A DNA stretch of 23,187 bases from Bradyrhizobium sp. CCH5-F6. Lineage in GTDB: Bacteria > Pseudomonadota > Alphaproteobacteria > Rhizobiales > Xanthobacteraceae. Made by a program: the position numbers and the translations under genes. The stretch is from the NCBI RefSeq assembly GCF_001556045.1, contig NZ_LSIC01000097.1, positions 1-23,187 of the forward strand. Direction: 5' to 3'. This document shows positions 1-5,906 of the stretch, one piece after another (position 1 is the first letter of the stretch; each line of letters opens with the position of its first letter). Below the pieces are notes generated by a model. The model had not been told where the DNA came from, made no database searches, and was given only the letters and a program-made list of their open reading frames with translations.

Positions 1-64
1 AAGGCGACGGGGGCAATAGTGCATCGCTCCCCGGGGAGAGCGCGCCATAAGCCGTCAAACCACT

Positions 65-179
65 GCGCAGGGAAAGGCCGGGATGTCCGGGCTGCCCTGT
101 ATGCCGCTGTGCATCTGTCTTCGCGCAATTTGCGCACAGCGGACCGCGGGTGCCAGCCGGCGCCCGGCCTTCCCTGCGC
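65..179. repeat. Structured palindromic repeat, probably dispersed in the genome
   Basis: The outer arms GCGCAGGGAAAGGCCGGG (65-82) and CCCGGCCTTCCCTGCGC (163-179) are reverse complements apart from one bulged base. A nested arm CGCTGTGC (105-112) pairs perfectly with GCACAGCG (134-141). The whole unit could fold into one long hairpin as DNA or RNA. From memory, very similar sequence lies in intergenic regions of many Bradyrhizobium and Rhodopseudomonas genomes, where it is often mis-called as short hypothetical proteins. No coding signal is convincing here. I cannot tell whether it is a mobile miniature element, a transcribed structured RNA or a REP-like repeat. Confidence 0.55.
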
Positions 180-352
180 CCTTTCCAACGAAGGGGCGTC
201 GAGAGAAGCAAAGGACTCGGGCGTCATGCGCCGCGAGGCTGTGTTGGCGTGTCTTGGCCTGAGTTGCTGAACCAGTCCGTCTTCGCCGGACGGACACGTT
301 TCGCCGGTCGGCCTCGCATGGCCGCGCCACGCGAAGCCCGAAGGGCGAAGCG
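180..352. other. Gene-free stretch between repeat and tRNA, with two small hairpins
   Basis: I see no gene here. There is a 7-bp perfect hairpin, GTCCGTC (275-281) with GACGGAC (289-295). A second hairpin pairs CCACGC (327-332) with GCGTGG (350-355), with an inner GCCC/GGGC pairing. The second abuts the 3' end of the minus-strand tRNA and overlaps its CCA, so it may mark the end of that transcript. Neither hairpin is followed by a T tract on the minus strand, so a canonical intrinsic terminator is not supported. Confidence 0.4.
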
Positions 353-437
353 TGGTGCCCCTGGCCGGAATCGAACCAGCACTCCTTGCGGAACTCGATT
401 TTGAGTCGAGCGCGTCTACCAGTTCCGCCACAGGGGC
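353..437 (-). tRNA. tRNA-Leu (anticodon CAA), CCA encoded
   Basis: The 85-nt minus-strand gene has acceptor arms GCCCCTG and CAGGGGC, an A discriminator and an encoded CCA (353-355). The D arm carries the typical TGGCGGAACTGGTAGACGC leucine-type start. The anticodon stem CTCGA/TCGAG encloses loop CTCAAAA, giving anticodon CAA at 401-403, which reads UUG. A T arm with GGTTCGATTCC is present. The long variable region between anticodon and T arms fits a class II tRNA such as leucine. The start and end follow from the acceptor pairing. Confidence 0.96.
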
Positions 438-475
438 CCTCGGTCGGCCGTGATGCGGCGTCGCGAAGCCGGCGG

Positions 476-503
476 ACTATAGCCATGGGCAAAGCGAGGT
501 CAA
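476..503 (-). promoter_or_regulatory. Sigma-70-type promoter of tRNA-Leu
   Basis: On the minus strand TTGACC (503 to 498) is followed after 16 bases by TATAGT (481 to 476). Both hexamers are close to the housekeeping consensus. The -10 lies about 38 bases upstream of the mature tRNA 5' end at 437, a normal distance for a precursor trimmed by RNase P. Confidence 0.65.
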
Positions 504-530
504 CCCGCGCCAAAGTGATCCCGGCCGTTC

Positions 531-559
531 TCGACAGCGGCATGGGCCGGGGCTAGAGG
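531..559 (+). promoter_or_regulatory. Possible promoter of the DsbB-like gene
   Basis: TCGACA (531-536) and TAGAGG (554-559) are separated by 17 bases, about 33 bases upstream of the GTG start at 593. The -35 matches the consensus well and the -10 poorly. This is position-supported inference only. Confidence 0.3.
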
Positions 560-592
560 CTTAGCGTTGCAACCCACCGGAACGAGGCTGCC

Positions 593-1132
593 GTGACGAC
601 CCAGAGTGCCGCGATACCCGCGTTCAAGCCGGCCAGCGCCGGCCCCGCGCTGACCGCCTCGCTGCTCGTCACGCTGATCGCCGTAGTCACGATCGCGGGC
701 GCCTGGTTCTTCCAGCTCGTGCTGGAGATCCTGCCCTGTCCATTGTGCCTCGAGCAGCGCTACGCCTATTACCTCGCGATCCCGCTCGGAGCGCTGACGG
801 CGCTTGCGGCGAAGAGCGGCGCGCCGCGGTCGCTGCTGCTCGCGGGACTCGCGATCCTCGCGCTGGCCACGCTCGCCAATGCCGGCCTCGGCATCTACCA
901 TTCCGGCGTCGAATGGGGCTTCTGGAAAGGGCCGACCGACTGCTCCGGTCCCGTCGTCAATCTCGGCAGCGCGGCGGATCTGCTCTCGAAGCTCGACACC
1001 GTGAAGGTGGTGCGCTGCGACGAGGTGCAGTGGCGCTTCCTCGGCCTGTCGCTTGCCGGCTACAACGTGCTGATCTCGCTGCTGATGGCCGCGATCGCCG
1101 CCTGGGGATTCGCGCGGACGGCGAAGCGCTAA
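593..1132 (+). CDS. dsbB: DsbB-family disulfide bond formation protein
   Basis: The 179-residue inner-membrane protein would reoxidise a periplasmic DsbA-type thiol oxidase and pass electrons to quinone. Four hydrophobic segments are visible (about 20-42, 59-76, 82-100, 150-173). The first Cys pair is C49-P-L-C52 in the family context CPLCLEQRYAYY. The second pair, C117 and C142, lies in the long periplasmic loop between helices 3 and 4, as in DsbB. All four redox cysteines are therefore present. The start is GTG with a GAGG element (584-587) five bases upstream. It ends three bases before the convergent AbrB-family gene, with no terminator between them. A DsbA-like partner candidate is encoded at 5169-5831 but not in the same operon. 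Confidence 0.9.
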   Translation: MTTQSAAIPAFKPASAGPALTASLLVTLIAVVTIAGAWFFQLVLEILPCPLCLEQRYAYYLAIPLGALTALAAKSGAPRSLLLAGLAILALATLANAGLGIYHSGVEWGFWKGPTDCSGPVVNLGSAADLLSKLDTVKVVRCDEVQWRFLGLSLAGYNVLISLLMAAIAAWGFARTAKR

Positions 1133-1135
1133 GGC

Positions 1136-2224
1136 CTAATCATCCACGTCGTCCTGCGTGCGCCCGAACAGGTGCACGATGCCTGGCGTCGCGATCGTCA
1201 CGAAGACGAACCGCGACAAATGATGGGCGCCGACGAAGATCGGGTCGATGTGCAACGTCAGCGCCAGCGCCAGCATCGCATCCATCGCCCCCGGCGCGAA
1301 GGCGACGACGATGTCGGAGAATTTCGCCTGCGTGGTCAGCGCCACGATGCCGACGAAGATGGCGGAAACGGCGATGGCGACCGTGAACGAACCCAGAGCC
1401 GCGCGGAGGTGACCGGCGAGCGTCCTGATCTGCATCCGCGCGAAGCGGCTGCCGATCAGCGCGCCGATACCGACCAGCGCCGCGCCGCGCACCCAGTCCG
1501 GCAGGCCGCCCTCGACCCATCCGGCACCGTGGAGCACGCTGGAGGCGATCATCGCGCCGAACATCCAGCTCGCCGGAAACTTGATCAGCCGCAAGACGAG
1601 CGCGGCGGCCAGTGACGCCGCGGCCAGCTCGAGGAGCTCGAGCGGCGAGGCGATCGTCGTCGTCGTGAGCGACGGCGCAACAGAGGGGGCGACGCCGGCG
1701 AGGGCCAGCACCATCGGCAGCGCGGCGGTGAGGATGATGACGCGCATCGTCTGCACCACGGCGATGCCCGGCAGGTCGGCGCCGCGCTCGACCGCGAGCA
1801 TCGTGATCTGCGACAGCGCGCCGGGGCTGCCGGCCAGGAAAGCCGAGGTGCGGTCCCAGCCATGGATGCGCTGAAGGTAATAGCTCGAGCCGAACGTCGA
1901 GCAGAAGGTGGCGAGCGCAAGCAGCCCGATGGTGAGGGGATAGGCGCCGACCTGCTGCAGCAAATGGCGCGAGACGACCGAGCCCAGCGAAATGCCGAGC
2001 AGCACCAGCACGGTCTGGGTCAGGAGCGGTGGCAGCGACAACCGGCGGCCGGCGATCGCGGCGATACCGACCGCGATCATCGATCCCGAGATCAGCCCGC
2101 CGGGAAGATTCGCGACGAGAAACACCAGGCCGCCGGCGGTGCCGATGACGAGCGTCTCCAGCGTGCTCAAGATCTCGGCACGGCTCGGCCACTCGAATGG
2201 AAGGGAGGCGGTGATCTGCTTCAC
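1136..2224 (-). CDS. AbrB-family (PF05145-type) integral membrane protein
   Basis: The 362-residue protein is very hydrophobic, with about ten membrane segments. It shows the internal duplication typical of the AbrB membrane family, which is unrelated to the Bacillus AbrB DNA-binding protein. The two diagnostic motifs are FLAGSPGALSQITMLAVERG in the first half and FAPGAMDAMLALALTLHID, followed by PIFVGAHHLSRF, in the second. Family members are annotated as putative transporters or as ammonia monooxygenase-like by old error; the substrate is unknown. The start is GTG at 2224 with an AAGG element about six bases upstream. A structured hairpin (2246-2294) lies just upstream. The gene runs in the same direction as the PsiF-like gene 99 bases upstream and may be cotranscribed with it. 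Confidence 0.85.
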   Translation of the reverse strand: MKQITASLPFEWPSRAEILSTLETLVIGTAGGLVFLVANLPGGLISGSMIAVGIAAIAGRRLSLPPLLTQTVLVLLGISLGSVVSRHLLQQVGAYPLTIGLLALATFCSTFGSSYYLQRIHGWDRTSAFLAGSPGALSQITMLAVERGADLPGIAVVQTMRVIILTAALPMVLALAGVAPSVAPSLTTTTIASPLELLELAAASLAAALVLRLIKFPASWMFGAMIASSVLHGAGWVEGGLPDWVRGAALVGIGALIGSRFARMQIRTLAGHLRAALGSFTVAIAVSAIFVGIVALTTQAKFSDIVVAFAPGAMDAMLALALTLHIDPIFVGAHHLSRFVFVTIATPGIVHLFGRTQDDVDD

Positions 2225-2245
2225 GCCGCCTTATCGCAAATCGGC

Positions 2246-2294
2246 GAGAGGCGCACAATTGCAGGCTCGTCATGCCGCAATGCGCGCGCCTCTC
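2246..2294. other. Long structured hairpin between PsiF-like and AbrB-family genes
   Basis: Perfect 9-bp arms GAGAGGCGC (2246-2254) and GCGCCTCTC (2286-2294) enclose a second stem, ATTGC (2258-2262) with GCAAT (2277-2281), and GGC (2264-2266) with GCC (2274-2276). On the minus strand it follows the PsiF-like stop by about 30 bases and precedes the AbrB-family GTG by about 22. No T tract follows on either side. It may be an intercistronic processing or attenuation structure; this is inference from pairing alone. Confidence 0.5.
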
Positions 2295-2323
2295 ACGGAT
2301 GCTCGCAAGGGATCGTGACGGAC

Positions 2324-2614
2324 TTACTTCTTGTCGGCGGCGGGCGCGGCTGGAGCGGCCGTGCCGGCCCTCGCTTCCTTCTTGCACTCGCGGCGAAACT
2401 TCTTGCGCTCCTTGCCTTTCAACCCCTTGGCGTCCGCCTGCCTGGAGCACTCCAGCGACTCGGCCGAACGCTGCATCGATGCTTTCTTGTCGGCGGTGGC
2501 GGCATCGGCTTTCGGATCGCTCTTTGCCGCCGGCGCGGCGGTCTGCGCGAACGCGGTGCCGGTGACGAGCAGGGTGGCGAGAGCGACGGCGGCGAGGCGA
2601 GACGTGAAGGTCAT
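2324..2614 (-). CDS. PsiF-repeat small exported protein
   Basis: A 96-residue protein starts with a Sec signal peptide (hydrophobic about 7-20, cleavage likely after AFA at 23). The mature part is a Lys/Ala-rich linker followed by a single PsiF-type repeat, roughly residues 54-79. That repeat has C56 and C77 and the core DAKGLKGKERKKF, close to the family pattern C-x-AxxKGLKGxxRKxF-C. E. coli PsiF is induced by phosphate starvation; the biochemical role of the family is unknown. The ATG at 2614 is preferred over a GTG three codons upstream because an AGAG element sits about nine bases before the ATG. The Ala/Pro tail AGTAAPAAPAADKK is low complexity. Confidence 0.75.
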   Translation of the reverse strand: MTFTSRLAAVALATLLVTGTAFAQTAAPAAKSDPKADAATADKKASMQRSAESLECSRQADAKGLKGKERKKFRRECKKEARAGTAAPAAPAADKK

Positions 2615-2735
2615 GTGTGGCACTCTGCTTGCGAGAATTGAGAAGGGCTGGAACGTCGGCCCGCATTGCTGAACGCGGCATGAATGAGTTGAGCGGCGGG
2701 ATCACTATATTTTGCCGGCGCAACGCATCGCATCC

Positions 2736-2763
2736 TTGTCGCAAGCGGCCGACACGCTAGGAT
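2736..2763 (+). promoter_or_regulatory. Possible promoter of the two-module exported protein
   Basis: TTGTCG (2736-2741) and TAGGAT (2758-2763) are separated by 16 bases, about 50 bases upstream of the ATG at 2815. Hexamer match is fair and the position is good. The region lies between divergent genes, so a promoter is expected here. Confidence 0.4.
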
Positions 2764-2814
2764 AGCAATCCTCGTTTCGCTTCCGTCCGGGAAGATCAAG
2801 GAGGAGACCCAGGG

Positions 2815-3297
2815 ATGACCATTCAGACGAAATTGTTGTGTGCGATTGCGGCGTCCGCCGTCGCTGCATTGGTGGCGAGTGCGCCGGCGCAGGCGCTGAC
2901 CGCGCAGGAATGCGGCGCGAAGTATCAGGCGGCCAAGAAGGACGGCTCGCTCGGCACCATGAAGTGGAATGACTTCCGCAAGGCCCAGTGCGGCGCCGCT
3001 GCGGCGCCCGCCGCTGCGCCGACCGCGGCCGCTCCCGCTGCGCCTGCCGAGCCGAAGCAGGCGGCGAAGGAGGCGGCACCCGCCTCCGCGCCAGCCCTGC
3101 CGGCCGGACCGGCGGTCTATCCGAACGCGGTCGATCCGAAATATGCCAAGGAGACCCCCGGCAAGGCGCGTCTGCACACCTGCGTCGACCAGTACAACGC
3201 CAACAAGACCACCAACGGCAATGGCGGCCTGAAGTGGATCCAGAAGGGCGGCGGCTATTACAGCGAATGCACCAAGAAGCTGAAGGGCGCTGCCTGA
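2815..3297 (+). CDS. Small exported protein with two Cys/Trp modules, function unknown
   Basis: The 160-residue protein has a Sec signal peptide (cleavage probably after AQA, about residue 27). Two related modules flank a low-complexity Ala/Pro linker (about 60-101). Module one carries C33, Y37, A39, K41, K50-W51 and C59. Module two carries C123, Y127, A129, K131, K140-W141 and C152. In both modules the first Cys precedes the Trp by exactly 18 residues. The paired Cys suggest one disulfide per module in the periplasm. A very strong ribosome site, AAGGAGGAG (2799-2807), lies eight bases before the ATG. From memory, similar hypothetical proteins occur widely in Bradyrhizobium. I assign no function. 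A strong terminator hairpin follows. Confidence 0.8.
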   Translation: MTIQTKLLCAIAASAVAALVASAPAQALTAQECGAKYQAAKKDGSLGTMKWNDFRKAQCGAAAAPAAAPTAAAPAAPAEPKQAAKEAAPASAPALPAGPAVYPNAVDPKYAKETPGKARLHTCVDQYNANKTTNGNGGLKWIQKGGGYYSECTKKLKGAA

Positions 3298-3311
3298 GCT
3301 TCGAACTGATA

Positions 3312-3338
3312 AATGGCCGGAGCAGCGCTCCGGCCATT
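3312..3338. terminator. Bidirectional terminator hairpin
   Basis: AATGGCCGGAGC (3312-3323) and GCTCCGGCCATT (3327-3338) form a perfect 12-bp stem with a 3-nt loop. It is placed 15 bases after the stop at 3297 and 5 bases before the end of the convergent TetR gene. T tracts are short on both sides, as is usual in high-GC alphaproteobacteria. Confidence 0.75.
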
Positions 3339-3342
3339 GAGT

Positions 3343-3891
3343 CTAGCCGAGCAGCCTCTCGGCCGATTTCGCCACGAGCTGCGACCGCTTGCGCGGACCG
3401 CTCTCGACGAACAGCAGGCTCTGGCCGAAGATGAAGCAGTAGAACAGGAAGGCCTGCGCTTCGGCCTCCTCGGCCGCAAGGCCGGTCGCGCGATAGAGTT
3501 CGCCGACGTGCTTGAGACGTGCCGCGTCCACGCTCGCCACCGCCGCCGCGGCGCTCTCGTCCGAGCGCGCCCATTGCCGGATCGCGAGCTCGATCGCCAT
3601 GCCTTCCGGATTGAGCCGCTCGGAATAGAGCTGGATCAGCGCCTTCAAGCGCTCGCGGGGCTCTTGTCCTTGCAGGCTCGTCTGCTGCGCGATTGCGGCG
3701 ACGCGTCCCTCGCGCCAGCCTTCCAGCATGGCAGCGAGCAGCGCGGCGCGGTCGGCAAAGCGGCGGTAGAAGCCGCCCTTGGTGACGCCGAGATTCTTGG
3801 CGAGCACCTCGACCCGCACGCCCTCGACCCCCGCGCGGGCGAGCTCGGCAAAGCCTGCCTCGACCCAGACATCGCCCTTGCCGTCACTCAT
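3343..3891 (-). CDS. TetR-family transcriptional regulator
   Basis: The 182-residue protein has an N-terminal TetR helix-turn-helix (about residues 13-58). It is recognisable in FAELARAGVEGVRVEVLAKN and LGVTKGGFYRRFADRAALL, where VTKGGFYRRF is the recognition-helix region. The C-terminal helical part (about 75-180) is variable and would form the ligand pocket and dimer surface; its ligand is unknown. It is divergent from two thioesterase genes. The 105-base intergenic region holds several palindromes that fit TetR-type operators, so autorepression and repression of the thioesterase operon are likely. The ATG at 3891 has a GAGG about eight bases upstream. Confidence 0.9.
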   Translation of the reverse strand: MSDGKGDVWVEAGFAELARAGVEGVRVEVLAKNLGVTKGGFYRRFADRAALLAAMLEGWREGRVAAIAQQTSLQGQEPRERLKALIQLYSERLNPEGMAIELAIRQWARSDESAAAAVASVDAARLKHVGELYRATGLAAEEAEAQAFLFYCFIFGQSLLFVESGPRKRSQLVAKSAERLLG

Positions 3892-3911
3892 GAAGGAAGC
3901 CTCACCAGCTC

Positions 3912-3966
3912 TTGATACGGTACCGTATTGCTATCGCGATACGGGTTTGATACGCTACCGTATCAA
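3912..3966. promoter_or_regulatory. Cluster of palindromic operators for the TetR regulator
   Basis: ATACGGTACCGTAT (3915-3928) is a perfect 14-bp palindrome. TTGATACGCTACCGTATCAA (3947-3966) is a 20-bp palindrome with one mismatched pair; it shares the half-site TTGATACG with the first (3912-3919). A third, shorter palindrome TATCGCGATA (3932-3941) sits between them. The two main centres are 35 bp apart. The cluster lies between the divergent TetR and thioesterase starts, where a TetR dimer would block both promoters. The assignment to this regulator is inference from symmetry and position. Confidence 0.75.
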
Positions 3967-3996
3967 CGATCAAGGACGAAATTGCGGGAGGAAGTG

Positions 3997-4425
3997 ATGG
4001 AGCAGGAGGCGACCTATCGCGGCACGGTCTATCCGTGGCAATGCGATCACGTCGGGCACATGAACATCATGTGGTATGTGGGCAAGTTCGACGAGGCCAA
4101 CTGGAATCTGTTCGCCCGCCTGGGCCTGACGCCGAGCTATCTGCGCAGCTCCGGCCGCGGCATGGCCGCCGTGCAGCAGACCATCGCCTACCGGCGCGAG
4201 CTGCTGGCCGGCGACATCGTCGAGATCCGCAGCCATCTGCTCGAGCTACGCGACAAGTCGATCCGCTTCCGGCACGACATGACGAATGCCGAGACCGGCG
4301 AACTCGCGGCGACGTGCGAGATCACCGGCGTGCACATGGACCGTCAATTGCGGAAGTCCGCACCATTCGCCGATACCATCCGGGCGATCGCCGTGAAGCA
4401 GCTTTCCGAGCCGGCGGAGGCTTGA
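3997..4425 (+). CDS. Acyl-CoA thioesterase, 4HBT hotdog family
   Basis: The 142-residue cytoplasmic protein is a single hotdog domain. The 4-hydroxybenzoyl-CoA thioesterase/YbgC signature is seen as D17-H-V-G20-H21-M-N23, followed by WYVGKFDEA. The Asp is the expected catalytic residue that hydrolyses an acyl- or aryl-CoA thioester. The start at 3997 is chosen because GGGAGGA (3986-3992) lies four bases upstream; longer forms would run into the operator region. It is divergent from the TetR gene and three bases upstream of a second thioesterase, so the two form an operon controlled by the operators at 3912-3966. The acyl group cannot be predicted. Confidence 0.85.
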   Translation: MEQEATYRGTVYPWQCDHVGHMNIMWYVGKFDEANWNLFARLGLTPSYLRSSGRGMAAVQQTIAYRRELLAGDIVEIRSHLLELRDKSIRFRHDMTNAETGELAATCEITGVHMDRQLRKSAPFADTIRAIAVKQLSEPAEA

Positions 4426-4428
4426 GCG

Positions 4429-4905
4429 ATGGGCACATTCGAGCCGAGAAACCCCGACTACAACACCGACGCGACCGCGATGTTCGCCGCCCAGCCGGCG
4501 ATGCGCACGCTGGGCATTTCGATCGTCGATCTGGCGCCGGGCCGGGTCGAACTGGCGATGCCCTATGCATCCGCCTTCACGCAGCAGAACGGCTTTGTCC
4601 ACGCCGGCATCATCACGGCAGGCCTGGACAATGCCTGCGGCGTCGCCGCCTTCACTCTGATGCCGCGCGAGGCCGACATCCTCACCGTCGAGTTCAAGAC
4701 CACGCTGCTTGCGCCGGCCCGGGGCGAGCGATTTGTCTTCAGGGCCGAAGTCGTCAAGCCCGGCCGCACGCTGACCTTCTGCGAGGCCAAGGCGTTTGCC
4801 GAGCATGACGGCAAGACCACGCTGATTGCGGCCATGACCGGAACCTTGATGGCGATGCTGCCCCGCATTGCGGCCTCGGACGTGCCGCGCCCGCCCGCCG
4901 CATAG
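4429..4905 (+). CDS. PaaI-type hotdog thioesterase
   Basis: The 158-residue protein is a hotdog-fold enzyme of the PaaI/phenylacetic acid degradation type. It carries the motif N54-G-F-V-H58-A-G60 and the downstream D67 in AGLDNACG. In PaaI-like enzymes the Asn, the H-x-G loop and the Asp form the active site at the dimer interface. It would hydrolyse aryl- or acyl-CoA esters. The ATG follows the previous stop after three bases, so translation is probably coupled. It belongs to a different hotdog subfamily from its neighbour, so the pair is not a recent tandem duplication. Confidence 0.85.
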   Translation: MGTFEPRNPDYNTDATAMFAAQPAMRTLGISIVDLAPGRVELAMPYASAFTQQNGFVHAGIITAGLDNACGVAAFTLMPREADILTVEFKTTLLAPARGERFVFRAEVVKPGRTLTFCEAKAFAEHDGKTTLIAAMTGTLMAMLPRIAASDVPRPPAA

Positions 4906-4943
4906 CGGCGATTGACAAGCGTGCCAACGCATCCATTGATGCG

Positions 4944-5027
4944 ATGGCCATGCTTGCGAGTCTCGGCCTCATCCTGCTCTGTCAATTGATCGGCGAAGCC
5001 GTCGCGCGCGGGCGCGCTGCGCAATGA
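4944..5027 (+). pseudogene. Remnant of a CidA/LrgA-family gene (N-terminal fragment)
   Basis: A 27-codon reading frame begins with two in-frame ATGs (4944 and 4950). It encodes MLASLGL followed by ILLCQLIGEAVARG, then stops after four unrelated residues. This matches the start of CidA/LrgA holin-like proteins as I know them, where the next residues would be GLPVPGPVxGM. None of that continuation, and no LrgB partner, is present. The rest of the gap up to 5168 shows no clear coding. A perfect TTGACA (4912-4917) lies upstream, with only a weak -10. I read it as a decayed gene; a small new membrane peptide is the alternative. Confidence 0.5.
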
Positions 5028-5078
5028 CGGTGTCGAGACGGCGAGCAAGGGCCCGTTGGCAGTCACGCTGCTGGTGCG

Positions 5079-5107
5079 ATGACATCGCTGCCGCGACACT
5101 CTATATG
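5079..5107 (+). promoter_or_regulatory. Promoter candidate for the DsbA-like gene
   Basis: ATGACA (5079-5084) and TATATG (5102-5107) are separated by 17 bases and lie about 60 bases upstream of the ATG at 5169. The hexamers match the sigma-70 consensus well for this high-GC background. Confidence 0.5.
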
Positions 5108-5168
5108 TCTGTAACAATTCCTGGTCCTGAGCCGTATCTGCGGTGATGGGGCCGAAACGGGACGAGAT

Positions 5169-5831
5169 ATGACCGAATTTGGGAACAAGAGCCGCCTGGT
5201 GCCGACCCGGCGTGCGGCGCTGACGTTGATCGGAGCGGGCGCCGTCGCAGCGAGCGGGATCAAACTTGCGCGCGCGGCGACCGGGGATGACGAGGTGCTG
5301 ACCGAAGCCAAGGTGCTGCGCGATCCCGATACCCCGGTCGCAGGCAATCCCGACGGCAACATCACGATCGTCGAATGGTCCGACTACAATTGTCCCTATT
5401 GCCGCAAGCTCGAGCCCGAGCTGCGTCAGGTCGTGCAGGACGACGGCAAGGTGAGGCTGGTGATGAAGGACTGGCCGATCCTCGGGCCGGTGTCGGTCAC
5501 GGCGGCGCGGACCGCGCTGGCGGCGAAATTCCAGGACAAGTACCTCCCGGCCCATGACGCCATGATGGGAGTCAGTTCGCGTCTGACCGAGCCGCGCGTC
5601 AACGAACTGCTTGCGGCTGCCGGGGTCGACATGGACCGGTTGAAGCGCGACCTCGCCGGCCGCGCCAAGGACATCGACGCCATTCTCAAGCGAAACAACG
5701 AGCAGGCCGAGGCCTTTGGTTTCAATGGCACCCCGGCCTTCATCGTCGGCAAGTATCGCGTCCCCGGCGTGCTCAGCATGAAGGAGTTCGAGCAGGTCAT
5801 CGCCGACGCCCGCAAGGCCAAGATGAAGTGA
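5169..5831 (+). CDS. DsbA-like thiol-disulfide oxidoreductase with Tat-type signal
   Basis: The 220-residue protein has an N-terminal signal with a twin-arginine motif, T13-R14-R15-A-A-L18, then a hydrophobic stretch and likely cleavage near ARA (about 36). The mature part is a thioredoxin/DsbA domain. Its active site is C75-P-Y-C78 in EWSDYNCPYCRKLEPEL, and its cis-proline loop is T188-P189 in GFNGTPAFIVG. It would oxidise or isomerise Cys pairs in periplasmic proteins. The family is closest to the Com1/BdbD type of DsbA-like proteins. A promoter candidate lies 60 bases upstream and a terminator follows, so it is probably monocistronic. The DsbB-like protein at 593-1132 is a possible electron partner. 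Confidence 0.85.
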   Translation: MTEFGNKSRLVPTRRAALTLIGAGAVAASGIKLARAATGDDEVLTEAKVLRDPDTPVAGNPDGNITIVEWSDYNCPYCRKLEPELRQVVQDDGKVRLVMKDWPILGPVSVTAARTALAAKFQDKYLPAHDAMMGVSSRLTEPRVNELLAAAGVDMDRLKRDLAGRAKDIDAILKRNNEQAEAFGFNGTPAFIVGKYRVPGVLSMKEFEQVIADARKAKMK

Positions 5832-5855
5832 GCCGGGGATTCATTGCCCGACACA

Positions 5856-5888
5856 AAGGCGCCGCCGCGGGTTTCGCGACGGCGCCTT
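5856..5888. terminator. Bidirectional terminator hairpin
   Basis: AAGGCGCCG (5856-5864) pairs perfectly with CGGCGCCTT (5880-5888). After one mismatch, CGCG (5866-5869) pairs with CGCG (5875-5878), leaving a 5-nt loop. It lies between the DsbA-like stop and the convergent small gene, and is followed by TTGTT on the plus strand. Confidence 0.7.
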
Positions 5889-5906
5889 GTTCATGATGAA
5901 GCGTCG

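Noticed and set aside
353..437. tRNA gene as an integration site for a genomic island
   Set aside because: No integrase, direct repeat of the tRNA 3' end or mobility gene is present in the window.
55..543. 162-codon minus-strand frame spanning the repeat and the tRNA
   Set aside because: It reads through the tRNA-Leu gene and the palindromic repeat, so it cannot be a real protein.
1140..2744. 534-codon minus-strand frame covering the AbrB-family and PsiF-like genes
   Set aside because: It is out of frame with both. The alternative frames give clear membrane and signal-peptide proteins with family motifs.
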